From positions 29,170,492 through 29,234,491 of the forward strand of contig OX637402.1 in the NCBI GenBank assembly GCA_951799425.1: DNA of 64,000 nucleotides, in the 5' to 3' direction. Below are positions 52,516-64,000 of this stretch, piece after piece; the stretch's first letter is position 1; each line of letters starts with the position of its first letter. This DNA comes from Ilex aquifolium (lineage: Eukaryota; Streptophyta; Magnoliopsida; Aquifoliales; Aquifoliaceae). The position numbers were made by a program, and so were the translations under genes. Below the pieces are notes generated by a model. It had not been told where the DNA came from. It did no database searches and saw only the letters and a program-made list of their open reading frames with translations.

Positions 52516-52647
52516 AAAGGGGTTTCTTGGCAAATTACAAGCACAAATCAAACAGGAAGAAATCATAATCTTATGAGCAATTTCGATTAACTGAAGCCTA
52601 CTGTTCCATAGAGATCTTTAAGGACACACATTGAAGGGTTTTTTTTC

Positions 52648-55600
52648 TTAAGAAGAAGAGGGACCTTCCAAACGAATATAGTCATACATAATCCCTTGGA
52701 AAGGGCTAGTGCTCTTTGCTTGTGTCAAGAATATGGTATTAATATCCCCTTCCACAAGTTGAGAACCAGTTATGTCCACATTGAACAGCCAGTAAAGCCC
52801 ATGAATCCCATGCCTTGCAATTGCGTTATCCCATCCAATTACTCCACTTGAAAATAGAGGAGGGTCCGCTTCTTGATCATTAATCCGAACCTTGGAGAAA
52901 ATTCAACGCCATGGTCAATTTACATGAAAAAGGATTGAGATATTCTAAAGTATATCTTTTCTTAGATTTTTTTTACTTAATACTAGATCATCTATTTTGA
53001 ATTTAAATAGACAAGAACGTACAGTGGAGGGGTTCTAAATCCCAATTATTGGGAAATGATATTAAAGGGGTTTGTAAGTTATAAAGTGCGGGTTTTTCCT
53101 TCTTATTTATTTAACATGGAATTTAATGAATGTAGACTCGTGCAATTCATACCTGTAATTCAGAACGATGTGCAGATGCAAGCGCTAACCGCAATTTGTA
53201 GATTTCAGTATGTTTTACGTTTTCAACTTTGAACTTGATTTGCCAGGTAGTACTTTTATATGTGTTATTACTTGCTTTCCTGCAATACAAGAAGGTTAAC
53301 AATAGGGTGTGTGCCAGGGGGTGGGTGGGTGGGTTAGTAACAGGCTTCAATGGAAACACTACCTGGTAACCTGAGCAAAAAACCAATCTTTTTTATAGTC
53401 ACTTCTGCCAACTTCGTAAATCAAATCTTCATCAGAATATAAATCTGCATATCTTTCCCACAATCCATATTGTCTAAACCTGCCCAAAGAAGTCAATGAT
53501 CAAGAATCTGTGTTGAATATGACCAAAAAAAATCGGAGTTGCATAACATTTTTAAATCCGAATAACCTTGACGAAACAAGTTTCACAAAATTGGGCATTA
53601 AGAAGATCTAACCTGTCAGGATGGTCCACATAGAGTTTGTTGATATAATTCGGGTTTGGATCAGGAATATAAAATTCTGCCGCAGAACGATCAGGAATGC
53701 CAATTTCCCAAAGTGTTGGACCATCTCTTGGAGGCTCATATACAAGATCTCCCACCTTAATATGACAACCTGCTTTGCCATTCAATTTAATACTTATAAC
53801 GGTCAACTAATGTTTCACATTCTTATCAATAGCGATTTTAGAAATATTATAAAACTGAAACAACATAAGACCTGAGGTTATATTAATTGCAGTAGTATAC
53901 CGATAGTCCCCGATAAATCCCGGGACAAATGCATAAAGATTGTAGTTTCCAGCTCGTATATTCTCAATGACAAAATGGCCACCTTCATCTGCCGTGGTCC
54001 AAAATTGGTAGCCCTGATGAAACACACAAGGAACCATTGTGCTTATTTGCTCAATAATAATTCAGAGTCCACGTTTAGTAGCCTTAATAGTACTAAAAAT
54101 AGAGAAGTTGTCGGGTTGAGGCGGGCCATGAAGGTGACCCATGATCCTACCCACCAGGCTCATGGCCGCTCCATGAGTCTCCACATAGCGGGCCAGATCG
54201 ACAAATGGGGGGGGGGGGGGGGGGGGGGTTTCTGGATTTTGGGCCAGCTTGTGGGCCATAAGTTTTTTTTTAGTTTAACGATGAGGCGTATGCGAGCCAA
54301 CTTACACGCATCTCGATTAAGTCTCTTCTCGATTCAGTCAAAGCAAGATTCAAATTCAAAATATTTGAGTTTATATCTCGTTCCTCTTATCACTTTCTGT
54401 ATGGAACCTTACCTTGCATTCTCTTTGCCATGATCCAACATCCCCGGGAGGCGCCAACCCCACGTATGCACCTTTTGCTGGTATCTGTTCCTCACTAATA
54501 TAACTATTCAAGTTTATGCAAAAACAAGAATTTCATCAAAAAAAAGAATAAAACCTTCACTGGGATTCAATCAGAACAGAAAAAAAAAATGAAAATGAGG
54601 GCAAAATAGTTATAAAAAAAAAAACCTGTCTTGTACAAGCAATCTACCCCCAACCGTGCCTCTCTGATCAGACCTTGGGAAATCTTCTGATGCTGGGAAG
54701 CTGTATGGCCAGGATTGGACTTCTTTGTTCATCTGATCTTAAGACCAGTTTGAAAGCGTAAGAACTTATTAATAAAAAATTCAAGCGTCCTTTTATACCT
54801 AATTATTTGAAAAATCAACATGCATTTTTTTTTTCATTTTTTATGGATTAATATCACTTTTAGTCTTAAAGTATGTATTTTTTTCTCAGTTTAGCACTGT
54901 TTGTATTAATCTAGTCTCTAAAGTATTCAATTCGTGTCATTTTGGTCCATATGTAAATGGACCGTCAAGTTTTTTTGATAGAAGTGATCACGTGTCATTT
55001 TTTTAAACGGTATCACGTGTCTAACGTGTGATCATTTTGTCAAAAAACTTACCGTCCGTCTATGTCTGGATAAAAATGACACGAATTGAATATTTTAGAG
55101 ATCAAATTGATAAAATTAATACAACGAAGACTAATCTAACAAAAAAATACGTTAAGGACCAAAAATACTATAAACCTTTTTTGTATATTCTAATTCAAAG
55201 CCCAAACCTGTTCTTTGGCATCATCCCATAGCGATAGAGCATCGGCTTCATCCGGTACAGAATTGAAATAGATAAAGACCGGGCCCAAAACTTTCTTCCA
55301 TATCTCCCCGGATTCGAATTTTACTACAAGATCCTCGCCCGCGTAATGAGAAGTGACAAATATCTGATGTGCAATAATATTTACCAATATTACTGATCGG
55401 AGATAATTGCCAAAATTAGTTAGTAGGTGTGACATGTATATGCAATGCAAATGAAACTATACAAATTTGGAACATTTGATTTTGGTCAAAATTCGAGTTC
55501 AGTGGGTGGATTTCATCCCGAATCGGCCCATGATAAGAATTGTGTAGTCAAGATTTGGATTTATATTTTTTTTTTTTCAATGGTCAAGAGTGTCCGGATC

Positions 55601-58600
55601 AATTTACATGTAACTCGACTAATCCCCTTCTCGGTCTAGTTAAAAGTAGACTCATACACGTCGGGACTATAGTATTCATGGGAGACAAAATCTCTCATCA
55701 CCTGACCCCAAAAATTGTCAAAATTCGAACTCAAGAATCTGAATTTATAGTTCTATTCTATTACTGCTTGAGCTACCTTGAAGTTTGATTTGGGCTCATA
55801 ATCTAGACAAAGTCCAACAAATTTTAAGGGAGATGATACGGCTAAATCATGATCGCAAGACTTTGATTGTGTAGAGCGGTTTAGGCAAAAATTCAATTAG
55901 GTACGGGCCACTTAACAGCAAGGGTGGTTGGGTTCACATGGGAGGTTAGGTCCTGTTTGATGGGTCCTCCAGTTCGGAATTCATTGCTAGGTGTGATTTG
56001 CCAGAACCCCACGGGCGGGTCAAAACATATCCACCCGTGAACCCGGTTATCTTTGTTCTCACTGGAGTACTGGTACTTGTCATCCACCTGCACATCAAGT
56101 TTTACAGAAAGGAGATTAAGAGTTTGTCTCTCTAGCAATTACAGGACACCAGTGGCAGAGCCAGAATTTTGAGAGGATGTTGAATATGTGGATACGAGAA
56201 ACTTAGGATTTTTTTTATGAGTAATGTTTTATATCTCAAATTTGTATCACAAATGTGTATCCCAAATGAATGGGAACTATTGGATGAGTGGGTCCCATCA
56301 ACTTTTTTAATTGGGACCCACTGATCCAACCATCCTTATTGATTTGGGATGCACATTTGAGATACAAATTTTGAATATGTAGCATTGCTCTTTTTTTATA
56401 AATATAATATAAATTTAATGGAGAAAAATACAATTTTGAAAACCTTATGGCCCCCGAGGCCACAACATGGCTCCGTCACTATTAGATATATATGATGAAA
56501 AAATTTAATGATGTAGTGAAGTATAGGAATAATTTTGAAGGAAGAGAGTGTTGTGGGTAGAATTACCTCTCCTTTGAATTCTGGCTCTATTGGATTGACA
56601 AGGAGGACTGCCTCGGGGTAGGCCAGTGCTTGGCCTCTTTCTGGTAACCGGTCATCTGGATCAGGCATGAACCGTTGTCTATTATCCGCTACGGCCATGT
56701 AATGAAACCTAAATTCGTGATAGACTATTAGGTGTTTTTACAATTATACGCAAATATGTTGATTTTTCCCAGTGATTAGGGGTGCAAAATGAATCAAAAC
56801 AGGCCAAAAACTAGCCTATTTGAACTCGACTCATTCATTCACAAAGAGTGATTGGGATTAGGCCTGTCAAAATCCAACACGACACGATTAACCGACACGA
56901 TTAACCGCTAATTAAACGGGTTTGGGTGAGACCTTAACGGGTTCGCGTGTTAAACGGGTTAACCCGTTTAACACGTTTAATAAACGAATCGTGTTCGGGT
57001 GAGACATGTTTAACCCGTTTAACCCGTTAAAATAAAATAATATAATTATAAATATTTAAGAAAAATAAAAAAAATGCAACTTCTCAATGCATTTAAAAAA
57101 AATTAAAATATATTATATACAAACAATAAACCAAACTGCCGAGTGGATTCCCATCCATTAAGTACAGAGTTTTCCCCTTAACCCTTAGCCGTTCACTCGA
57201 TGTGGGAAGTGTGACTTGGAACAGAGACCTCCCATGTCCTTTGTGGCTTGTGGGTCAGCATTGCTGACTCAGCAGTTTGCAAACACATTTTTAACTTGAA
57301 TTGAATCCCACATCGGTTTCACAGTGCAACTGAGACCTCCCATGCGGCTATAAAAAGTTGCAGCCTCTACTTTTAGTCTTCCAACTTTCTCACTTGTTTT
57401 TGTAAGTACTAACAAATTGAAAATCTTTTAATTAAGAGAATACAATTGTTGGGAATAATTAATGGAGTTTAAAATTTTAATTGAGTAATTTTTTGGTCAT
57501 GGTTAAATTTAAATAAAAAAAATTTATAAAAATTAAACGGGTTAAACGATTCGTGTTGTGTTATCTGTTTATTAAACGGTTCGTGTTCGTGTTCGTGTTT
57601 CGATTTTTTACCCGTTTATTAAACGTGTCGTGTACGGGTTTATACGTTTTTCACCCGTCACCTGTTTAACCCGACACGTTTAACCCAACCCGACACGTTT
57701 GACACCCCTAATTGGGATCATGGTGAGTTTCGACATTTTGTTGAAACTCGACTTATTATGTTTTTCCTGCGTTGGTTCAGCTCGGCTCGATTAATTGAAC
57801 GAGCCGAGGTAAGTTTGTGCATTGAACTTACCCTGAAGCTATGACTGGTGTTCAAGATGAAACTCATCTCATGCCAGTATATTACGCATTTTGTCTTATA
57901 TACAGGCTTCATGATTACGAGTTGAGTCTACGCGAACCGACTAAATTATTACTCAGGCTCGCCTCATTTACCTAAAACGTGGTAACTTTTAGTATAATAT
58001 GGCAGAAAATCCTTAGTAGGGATGCAGTATATTTCTTACTTGGCTTTCCTGAGCATGAAGGCAATCCTGGTTGTGTTAAGGTTGAATGCAGGCATATCCT
58101 CTAAGTGTTCGAAAATCGCGTAGGAGTAAAATCCCGAGGAACCACGAAGCATTACAAACCTAGAAAATCATCATCAACATCACTAATTAATTAGTATAAT
58201 TATGTCACTCATAAAAAAACTGAAAACATACACAAACTACTTATTCAAGGACCTTCTGTCTATATATAAGGGTGCCTGCTTGCCCTGGACCGAAGAATCC
58301 CACATCCTTGTGAATGAGAGCTCTACCTGTTCTTCATTTTCCACTACTACCTTCAAGCTCGTTCCTTCAATCCTGCATTGCAAAGATATAGATTTTCAGC
58401 CTGATACCAATTTTGAGAGAGAGAGAGAGAGAGAGATGTACGTGTCGAATTGTCCCCTTGTTCCTGAACTTCCCGCGGCACTCCAGTTAAGGTCCCAGAA
58501 CCTATGTACTCCGTTAAAAAAAAAAAGTTAATCCATTTTCCTCTTAAATATGAACCAATGCAACAATCACAAGCTGATTAATTATAAATTTGCATGAACC

Positions 58601-60830
58601 ATTTAATAAGAGCACAAATAAAAAGGAATAAGTTTTCTGGGGTTTTTGGATCAATGGTTGGGTTCTTGGTATCAAAACAAACACCACATCATGAGTTCGA
58701 GTTACGGAAGAGACGATTTATAGGCTAGATTAAAATGTCTTAATATTATGTATGAACATAGTACTATCATGTTGAATATTGGTAGATGAGTGAAGCCGTC
58801 AAAAAGAAAGGGACTACCGTTAAACGAGTATCAATAGAAAGGGTTGTCGTGAACGTTGACTCTAGGCGTAATGAAATGTTATGTTCAAATAATTATGAAC
58901 TCTAACTTTTCACAAGTCTTGAGCTTTTGAATCAACGGCTGAATTCATAACAAGAGGAAATATTGATGGGGCTAGGGGTGTTCACCCTACCCTACGGGTA
59001 GGAAATATGCTCTTCCGTTTTCCTATCCGATACTTTGCGGAAGAATTTTTTCTTGACCTACCCTACCCGACAGGTGTAGTATTTCTACCCGACTTCCTAC
59101 CCGATTAATCGGGTAGGAAGTCGGGTAGGAAATCGGATAAACACTTTTGTAACTATTAATTTTTGAATGCACCAATTTAACAACACAATAAATCAATAAC
59201 ACTAAAATCTAAAACAACTACAACAACAATTATAATAAAACACAAGAAAGTATGAACATCAATCCACCATAATTGTTACACAAATACAATAATAATTAAT
59301 TTAAGTTTAAACCATATGAAATACATTAAAATCATATTAATTAATTAATGCGGGTAGGGTAGGGTAGGAATGCGGAAATGGATAGCTCTTCCGCATTCCT
59401 ACCCGATTTAATCGGAAGACCAAAAACTCTTCCGCATTCCTACCCGATTTTTGCGGCTAACCGTTCAGTAGGGTAGGGTAGGGTCAGGTCGGGTAGGGTA
59501 GGAACTTGCGACTAGTCGGAAATTTAAACACCCCTAGATGGGGCTAGGGGGTTGACCATGCGGCCCAAAGCCTCCGGTGAAAAAGAGCCATGGCTGGCTT
59601 TGGGCAAATGCCCAAGCTGCCGGTCAAACTAGCTATTGGCTCGGGCTGGATGGGCCGGGCCGGACCACACCATGGATCCCACATCTGGTGGTTCAGGCTA
59701 GGAGCAAAACCTTTGGTAAGTGCCTGCCCTACATCTCGGCCCACACCCTAACCCGGTGATATTGGCCCGTCCCGACTCATGGTCAACCATTCAGCGGGCT
59801 ATGCACTTCTGAATCCTATGGGAGGTTGTAATGTAAAATTTTATCTGAACATCCAATAAGAATGGGAAAAGAGATATAAGAGAGCAGATGTAACACAATT
59901 CCCGTACCCTCCATTCAAATCTTTGTTGTGAAGTTCAAGCAAGTTATCAATTCCGCCATATTCTATTCCTCTGAGAATTCCCCCTGGATTTGTCAGTGTG
60001 ATTTGGAGTATTCCATTTCCTATCAGAACCTGCACTGATCTTTTCTAATTAAATGACTGATAAACAAAATCACAGTAGATTTTCTGGCATAAACTGATCC
60101 AAGAACAGTGTATATTTTCAAATAAACTTCTATCCTTTTGCATCATTAATATAAATTTTTTTTACCTCCACAAACACACATATAGGCCTGTTAATTACGG
60201 ACACAATTCGCGAGCTCAATACGGAATTAGTGGCTTTGGATTTAGTTTTGGTGAGTTTAGGTGATAAATAGGTGAACCTGTGAAACTTGTTAAATAGATG
60301 GATCCACATGAACCCAATTAAACATGATACCAACCCGCTAAATACAATTTATGCATGAACACATTCGATTTTACATAACTATAAATAAGACGTGTAAATT
60401 GAACAAATTTTAACTCGACACAAACCTGATACAATACCACCAATGAGAGTCCTACACACACAAATTTATGCAAACACGAGACAGACACAAAACTGGAAAG
60501 AAAAATGCATTTTTAGCAATTGATTTACATGATTATCTTGAATATGCAGCTGCACTCCTGTAGCAGACATTGATTTGAGGCCACAGCTAGCCCTTGTAAC
60601 TTCTTCAGCACAAAGGAAAATCTTATTCTGATACCCCAACAGCAGTAAATTCCTGAAATTGATGACACAGTATATAATTATTAGACATATGAGAAACCCA
60701 TTTGGACATGAAAAGGAACCATTTTTACCCATTACCTGATCAGTAGAATCTGGATAGAGAATGCAAGTAGTTTGAAGCTGGAAAGCTTGTAGTGTTTCCG
60801 GATTGGTTCATATAGAAAGAGACAAAGCAT
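52648..60830 (-). CDS. rhamnogalacturonan lyase, PL4 family (RGL-C)
   Basis: Full lyase gene sharing the exon plan of RGL-A and RGL-B. Core exons: 60652-60529, 60029-59908, 58501-58442, 58372-58253, 58159-58040, 56708-56567, 56087-55917, 55363-55208, 54732-54626, 54503-54413, 54013-53872, 53769-53613, 53479-53363, 53279-53153, 52890-52648. From MSATGVQLHIQDNH (ATG at 60570) this gives 638 residues. The frame stays open upstream, and joining 60830-60736 (donor CAG|GTAATGG) to 60652 puts an earlier ATG in frame, adding a leader with a hydrophobic run (LLAFSIQILLIR then NLLLLG) that could target the protein to the secretory path. Which start is used is unproven. Catalytic, fibronectin-like and carbohydrate-binding-like domains are complete, with no breaks. 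Introns hold two hAT elements, MITEs and a full-length SINE. Confidence 0.9.
54207..54228 (+). repeat. 22-base poly(G) run in RGL-C intron 10
   Basis: Uninterrupted run of 22 G. The matching place in copy 1 reads GGGCGGTGGG. The length may be an assembly or polymerase artefact. Confidence 0.9.
54847..55174. mobile_element. Mutator-like MITE, RGL-C intron 8
   Basis: Palindromic element: the left arm holds TATTCAATTCGTGTCATTTT and the right arm, reverse complemented, holds the same string. The arms match imperfectly over about 150 bp. Non-coding; no clear flanking duplication. Confidence 0.6.
55566..55781 (-). mobile_element. near full-length tRNA-derived SINE, family 1, RGL-C intron 7
   Basis: Best copy of the family in the window. 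On the minus strand it begins CAAGGTAGCTCAAGCAG (box A-like), then box B-like GAGTTCGAATTTTGAC, the body GGGGTCAGGTGATGAGAGAT, the tail GGGGATTAGTCGAG, and GATCCGGACACTCTTGACC plus poly(A). Length about 215 bp. Confidence 0.75.
56219..56390. mobile_element. MITE with 9-bp target duplication, RGL-C intron 6
   Basis: Inverted ends GAGTAATG and GAGCAATG continue into arms containing CAAATTTGTAT and AAATGTG(T/C)ATCCCAAAT. Flanks TTTTTTTAT (56210-56218 and 56391-56399) match over 9 bp, pointing to the Mutator superfamily. Internal TGGGTCCCATC and TTGGGACCCA form the palindromic centre. Confidence 0.7.
56859..57710. mobile_element. non-autonomous hAT element in RGL-C intron 5
   Basis: Termini TAGGCCTGTCAAA and, reversed, TAGGGGTGTCAAA, with a perfect 8-bp duplication ATTGGGAT (56851-56858 and 57711-57718). 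Both ends are packed with AACCCGTTTAA and ACACGTTTAA repeats, the subterminal transposase sites expected for hAT. The middle holds a TATAAAAAG box after paired CCTCCCATG words, perhaps the promoter remnant of a lost transposase gene. Confidence 0.85.
58973..59536. mobile_element. hAT-type MITE in RGL-C intron 2
   Basis: Termini TAGGGGTGTTCA and, reversed, TAGGGGTGTTTAAA, flanked by a perfect 8-bp duplication GATGGGGC (58965-58972 and 59537-59544). Subterminal regions are arrays of GGGTAGG/CCTACCC words. Non-coding, 564 bp. Confidence 0.85.
59552..59786. repeat. GC-rich element with inverted ends
   Basis: Perfect 9-bp inverted ends TTGACCATG and CATGGTCAA enclose 235 bp that is far richer in GC than its surroundings. 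It contains a stem-loop (GCCCAAAGCC ... GGCTTTGGGC). It lies next to the hAT MITE in RGL-C intron 2. Family unknown. Confidence 0.45.
60183..60454. mobile_element. possible hAT-type MITE, RGL-C intron 1
   Basis: Left end TAGGCCTGTTAATTA and right end GAGAGTCCTA, with flanks CACACATA and CACACACA (7/8 match). Weaker than the two hAT elements nearby because the inverted termini match only in the first bases. Confidence 0.4.
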
Positions 60831-61326
60831 AGTGTGTTTGTTTCCTTCTCTTTCTTTAGTGCTATCCCGTGACTTTGAAGGAAGGGAACGTAAAGAAGCC
60901 AAAACACCACGCCAACCAATAAAAGCAGGAGTGACCTATGAAATAATTGTCCTTTATTTGTTTTACGTGCAAAAGGGTACAGTATCTTAACTCTAAGTAA
61001 TTGTTGAAACGCATGCTTAAGTATAGAGAGTTTCATGTATTAAATTAGAGTGAGTATCTAAACATAATTGAGTGATTAAATACTAAGTAAACCCGGCTGG
61101 ACACGACTTTAAATGAGTTGGGTATGAGCTAAACATAAACATGCTTTATATTTAACTTTAAGATATCCCTTAGTTTTATGGGAATCCAATTACTTCGAAG
61201 ATGCATTTTGTTATGCATTGTAGCAACCCAATGAGCAGCCTTAGTAAAGACTCCGGGTACATGAAAAAACTATAAATACAAGTTCTTGGCTATAGTTCTA
61301 ATGTTAGTGATGAAAGCTGCAATATG

Positions 61327-61484
61327 TATCACCGAGCGTTAGATCAGTTGGTGAGGGACTGTTCTAGCTTAACCAAGGTTCTCAGTTTGAGACTTGTGGT
61401 CCTACCCGGCTCGAATTCAGATTAGTCGGAGCCCAATATGGCTTTCGACACCGGATGGTCTGACCCAAAAAAAAAAAAAAAAAA
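61327..61484 (+). mobile_element. SINE, family 2, with long target-site duplication
   Basis: A tRNA-like head (GCGTTAGATCAGTTGGTGAG as box A, AAGGTTCTCAGTTTGAGAC as box B) followed by a short body and an 18-base poly(A). It is flanked by a perfect direct repeat GCTGCAATATG (61316-61326 and 61485-61495), extendable by AAA. It lies between RGL-D and RGL-C. Confidence 0.85.
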
Positions 61485-61980
61485 GCTGCAATATGCCATG
61501 ACGGTACTCCCTCATTGGAACTAAGCTGGATGACTTTCTCATTGTCACTTTCGAGTTAAAATTCAGTTTTATATTGCCCGAATACTAAAAGGGTTGTGGC
61601 AGAGCCTATAATCTTATTCAATGGAATCTTCAACTAGTTATTGCTAATGTCGACTTTTTAGTTGCATCCAATAAGATTAGAAAAATTAATCAAATTTTCC
61701 CAATTACATATAAGATAATTTTAGATCAATTCATCAATAAATTACATTATATACTCAATTAAATCAAATAATTACTTAAGTACAACTAAATATAACCTTA
61801 ATCCATTACACAATCAACAATTTCAGCACAAATGTACCATGTATACATCAATTTCATCAAATAACATAATAAATTGAAGGTTTTGTTTTCTAAAAACCCG
61901 AGGAGCCATTAGGTGAAAATGTTATCGACTAAATTCTCGATGTAAGAGATCCCCATTTTTGCTCCTTAATGAGAACACAT

Positions 61981-63732
61981 TCAAACGATCGGATTAGAAT
62001 TCGAAGAAGAGGGACCTTCCAAACGAATATAGTCATACATAATACCCTGGAAAGGACTGGTGCTCTGTGCTTGTGTCAAATAGATGATATTGCCCCCTTG
62101 CACGAGCAGATTTCCCACTATGTCCACATTGAACAGCCAGTAGAGACCATGGATCCCATGCCTCGCAATTGCATTGTCCCTCCCTATAATTCCACTTGAA
62201 AACAGAGGAGTACTGCTTGGATTTGGATCGTTGATTCGGACCTACGGGTCGATGGATTCAATGAGCACCGTAGGATGGGGGAGAGGAACATAGATGGTAA
62301 TGGATGGTATTGTACAGTGTATACCTGTAGTTCAGCTTGAGCTGCTGATGCAAGTGCCAATCGCAACTTGTATGTTCCGGTTTGATTGACGTTTTCGAGT
62401 TTGAACTTGATCTGCCATGTGGTTGCTTGGTATGTTTGGTCATCTTTTTTCCTGTAATGCAAATTGCATGAGAATCGTTTGAACATCGAGAATTAAAATT
62501 AGCAATTCAATGATTATGAACGATTAAGTTAACAAATCAGGTCAAATAGCGTTCCTCCATCAGTAAATAGCTTACCCAACTTCAAAAAAGAAATGAGAGA
62601 ATGAGAATTCGTTGAATTGAAATGAATGGCCTAATGTAATTAGTTCTCAGTTCTCACCTGGTAACTTGAGCAAAGAACCAATCTTTCCGATAGTCGCTCT
62701 CTCCAACTGTATAGACCAAGTCTTGATTAAGATATAACTCCGCGTATCTCTCCCATAATCCATACTGCCTGAACCTACCGTCCACAAGATTTTGGGTTGT
62801 TGGATCATAAGATATAATGCCATTTAGCTTTCAAAATCATTTTTAAAAAGGTGGCTTTTTGAGTTGCAACCTGGTTGGTTAGGCGTAAGAGAGTTGAACC
62901 CAGACTCAACCTAAAGTTATAAAATTTACAACTCAAGCTTAACTTGAACCCGAATTCAATTGGAAACCTTCAACCTAAATGTTGGCATGCCTAAATGCTT
63001 GAACTTGAGTTGAAATAGGATTCAGTTTTTAATTGGAAATAATCAAGTATGATCCAAGTTTGATTCTCAACTACTACAATCCGGGTTGAAATTAGATTAA
63101 AATTCGCAGCTGAAAACTAGAAATCCCAATCCGTGTATTGCATGAATATTCATTGGTTTGGAATTTTTTTGCTTAATCTCAATTGGATTATTAAAGAATT
63201 TGATTAAGAATATTTCAAGTTGAGTTCGGGTTGGGCTGACTTGAGACACCCCCATTGAACCATGGTGACTCTTATACGTTATCATCTGATTTTCAAAATC
63301 GATGGAACAAGAATTTTGTAATAAAGCAATTAGTTAATAATAACCTGTCAGGATGATTGACAAAAAGTTTGTTGATATATTTCGGGTTAGGATCAGGAAC
63401 ATAATATTCTGCAGCAGATCGATCTGGGATGCCTATCTCCCACAACGTAGGCCCATCTCTCGGAGGGTCATACACAAGATCACCCATATCAATATCACAA
63501 CCTGTTTTTTAAATATTTTCTAATATCATGATATGTATAATATGAAGAATTTAAGGAAAATGTATTGAAAAAAGGTGGAAAAAATAGGACCTGGGGTTAT
63601 TGTGATGGCAACATCACATCGGTAATCGCCTATAAAACCAGTGACCCATGCATACAGATTATAGTCACCACTACGAATATCATTGATGGAGAAATAACCA
63701 CCTTCGTCTGATCTTGTCCAGAATTGATAATC
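61981..63732 (-). CDS. rhamnogalacturonan lyase, PL4 family, partial (RGL-D)
   Basis: Only exons 11-15 are inside the window: 63732-63591, 63501-63345, 62774-62658, 62451-62325, 62241-61981. The missing 5' part lies past base 64000. Frames are open with correct splice sites. Visible are the end of the fibronectin-like domain (YQFWTRSDEGGYFSINDIRS) and the C-terminal carbohydrate-binding-like domain (GDLVYDPPRDGPTLWEIGIP, RHGIHGLYWLFNV). The C-terminus is longer than in the other copies, adding NSNPIV after EGPSSS. It is clearly diverged from both RGL-A/B and RGL-C, so it is an older member of the array. Confidence 0.9.
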
Positions 63733-64000
63733 CTGATAAATTGTAAGCATGGGTGTTACTTGTAAGTGAATGGCTGTAATTGTTGCTTTTGAAGTTCTAA
63801 GAGTGAATCCGACAAAATTAGAACGATACAGAAAAGAGCGACAACATGCACTGCAATTTTTATGTTAATGATCATTTATTAAACATTGCTTTGCTTTTGG
63901 AACATTTAAAGATGGGACAGTCATTTGATACATGCAAGTTAAGTTGTTTGGACGGATTAAGAGGTCAATGTAAACTAAAAGCAAATTATAAGACACCCCG

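Larger units (their letters stand above)
41292..54515. repeat. tandem segmental duplication, copy 2
   Basis: Second copy of 22218-40765. The left edge is sharp: 22218 and 41292 share CTGGATTA and then stay aligned, whereas the DNA upstream is unrelated. At four places where copy 1 carries a transposon, this copy shows the uninterrupted or SINE-only sequence. Confidence 0.9.

Noticed and set aside
53975-54433. Plus-strand ORF of 152 codons across the poly(G) run
   Set aside because: It is antisense to RGL-C exon 11 and its intron, and is held open partly by the G homopolymer.
61330-61400. tRNA gene
   Set aside because: Boxes A and B are present but there is no cloverleaf or acceptor stem; it is the head of a SINE.
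1-64000. CRISPR array, bacterial operons or plasmid features
   Set aside because: No regularly spaced repeats or bacterial genes; the window is plant nuclear DNA.

Overview
The window is nuclear DNA of a flowering plant, most likely a eudicot. Genes are split by AT-rich GT-AG introns, promoters have TATAAAAG boxes over CT/GA-rich leaders, and tRNA-derived SINEs, MITEs and solo LTRs fill introns and intergenic DNA. The species cannot be named from sequence alone. Every convincing host gene is on the minus strand; the one plus-strand piece is a captured gene fragment. Boundaries below were placed by reading frames and splice signals by eye.

Layout. (1) 1-14.7 kb: the 5' two thirds or more of a giant HECT ubiquitin ligase of the UPL1/UPL2 type; its catalytic HECT exons lie beyond base 1. 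(2) 14.7-17.8 kb: AT-rich intergenic DNA with SINE debris. (3) 18.2-21.6 kb: a complete gene for the small (gamma) subunit of TFIIA, with a 2.5 kb second intron. (4) 22.2 kb to the end: a tandem array of rhamnogalacturonan lyase (PL4) genes, here called RGL-A (24.9-32.3 kb, intact), RGL-A' (37.0-40.8 kb, 3' half only), RGL-B (43.0-50.3 kb, intact), RGL-C (52.6-60.8 kb, intact) and RGL-D (62.0 kb to the edge, partial). The complete copies share a 15-exon structure.

The main story is a large tandem duplication. DNA from about 22.2 to 40.77 kb (RGL-A plus RGL-A') is repeated at about 41.29 to 54.5 kb (RGL-B plus the 3' half of RGL-C). The junction runs through a lyase gene at the edge of exon 10, which is why RGL-A' has no catalytic half. 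About 530 bp of foreign DNA sits in the junction; it looks like the promoter, leader, first intron and first codons of an AP-2 sigma adaptin gene, captured during break repair. The two copies date the transposons: two LTR-type insertions, a long-TIR Mutator-like element and a hAT element are only in copy 1, while a tiny TRIM retroelement is complete in copy 2 and reduced to a solo LTR in copy 1. A stretch of about 1.5 kb around exons 6-8 of RGL-A and RGL-B is almost identical while flanking introns differ by several percent, which suggests gene conversion.

Functionally the two housekeeping genes (ubiquitin ligase, basal transcription factor) are unrelated to the lyase cluster. The lyases would act on the rhamnogalacturonan-I backbone of pectin in the cell wall, but RGL-A and RGL-B start at a methionine with an in-frame stop directly upstream and show no signal peptide, whereas RGL-C has a possible hydrophobic leader exon.
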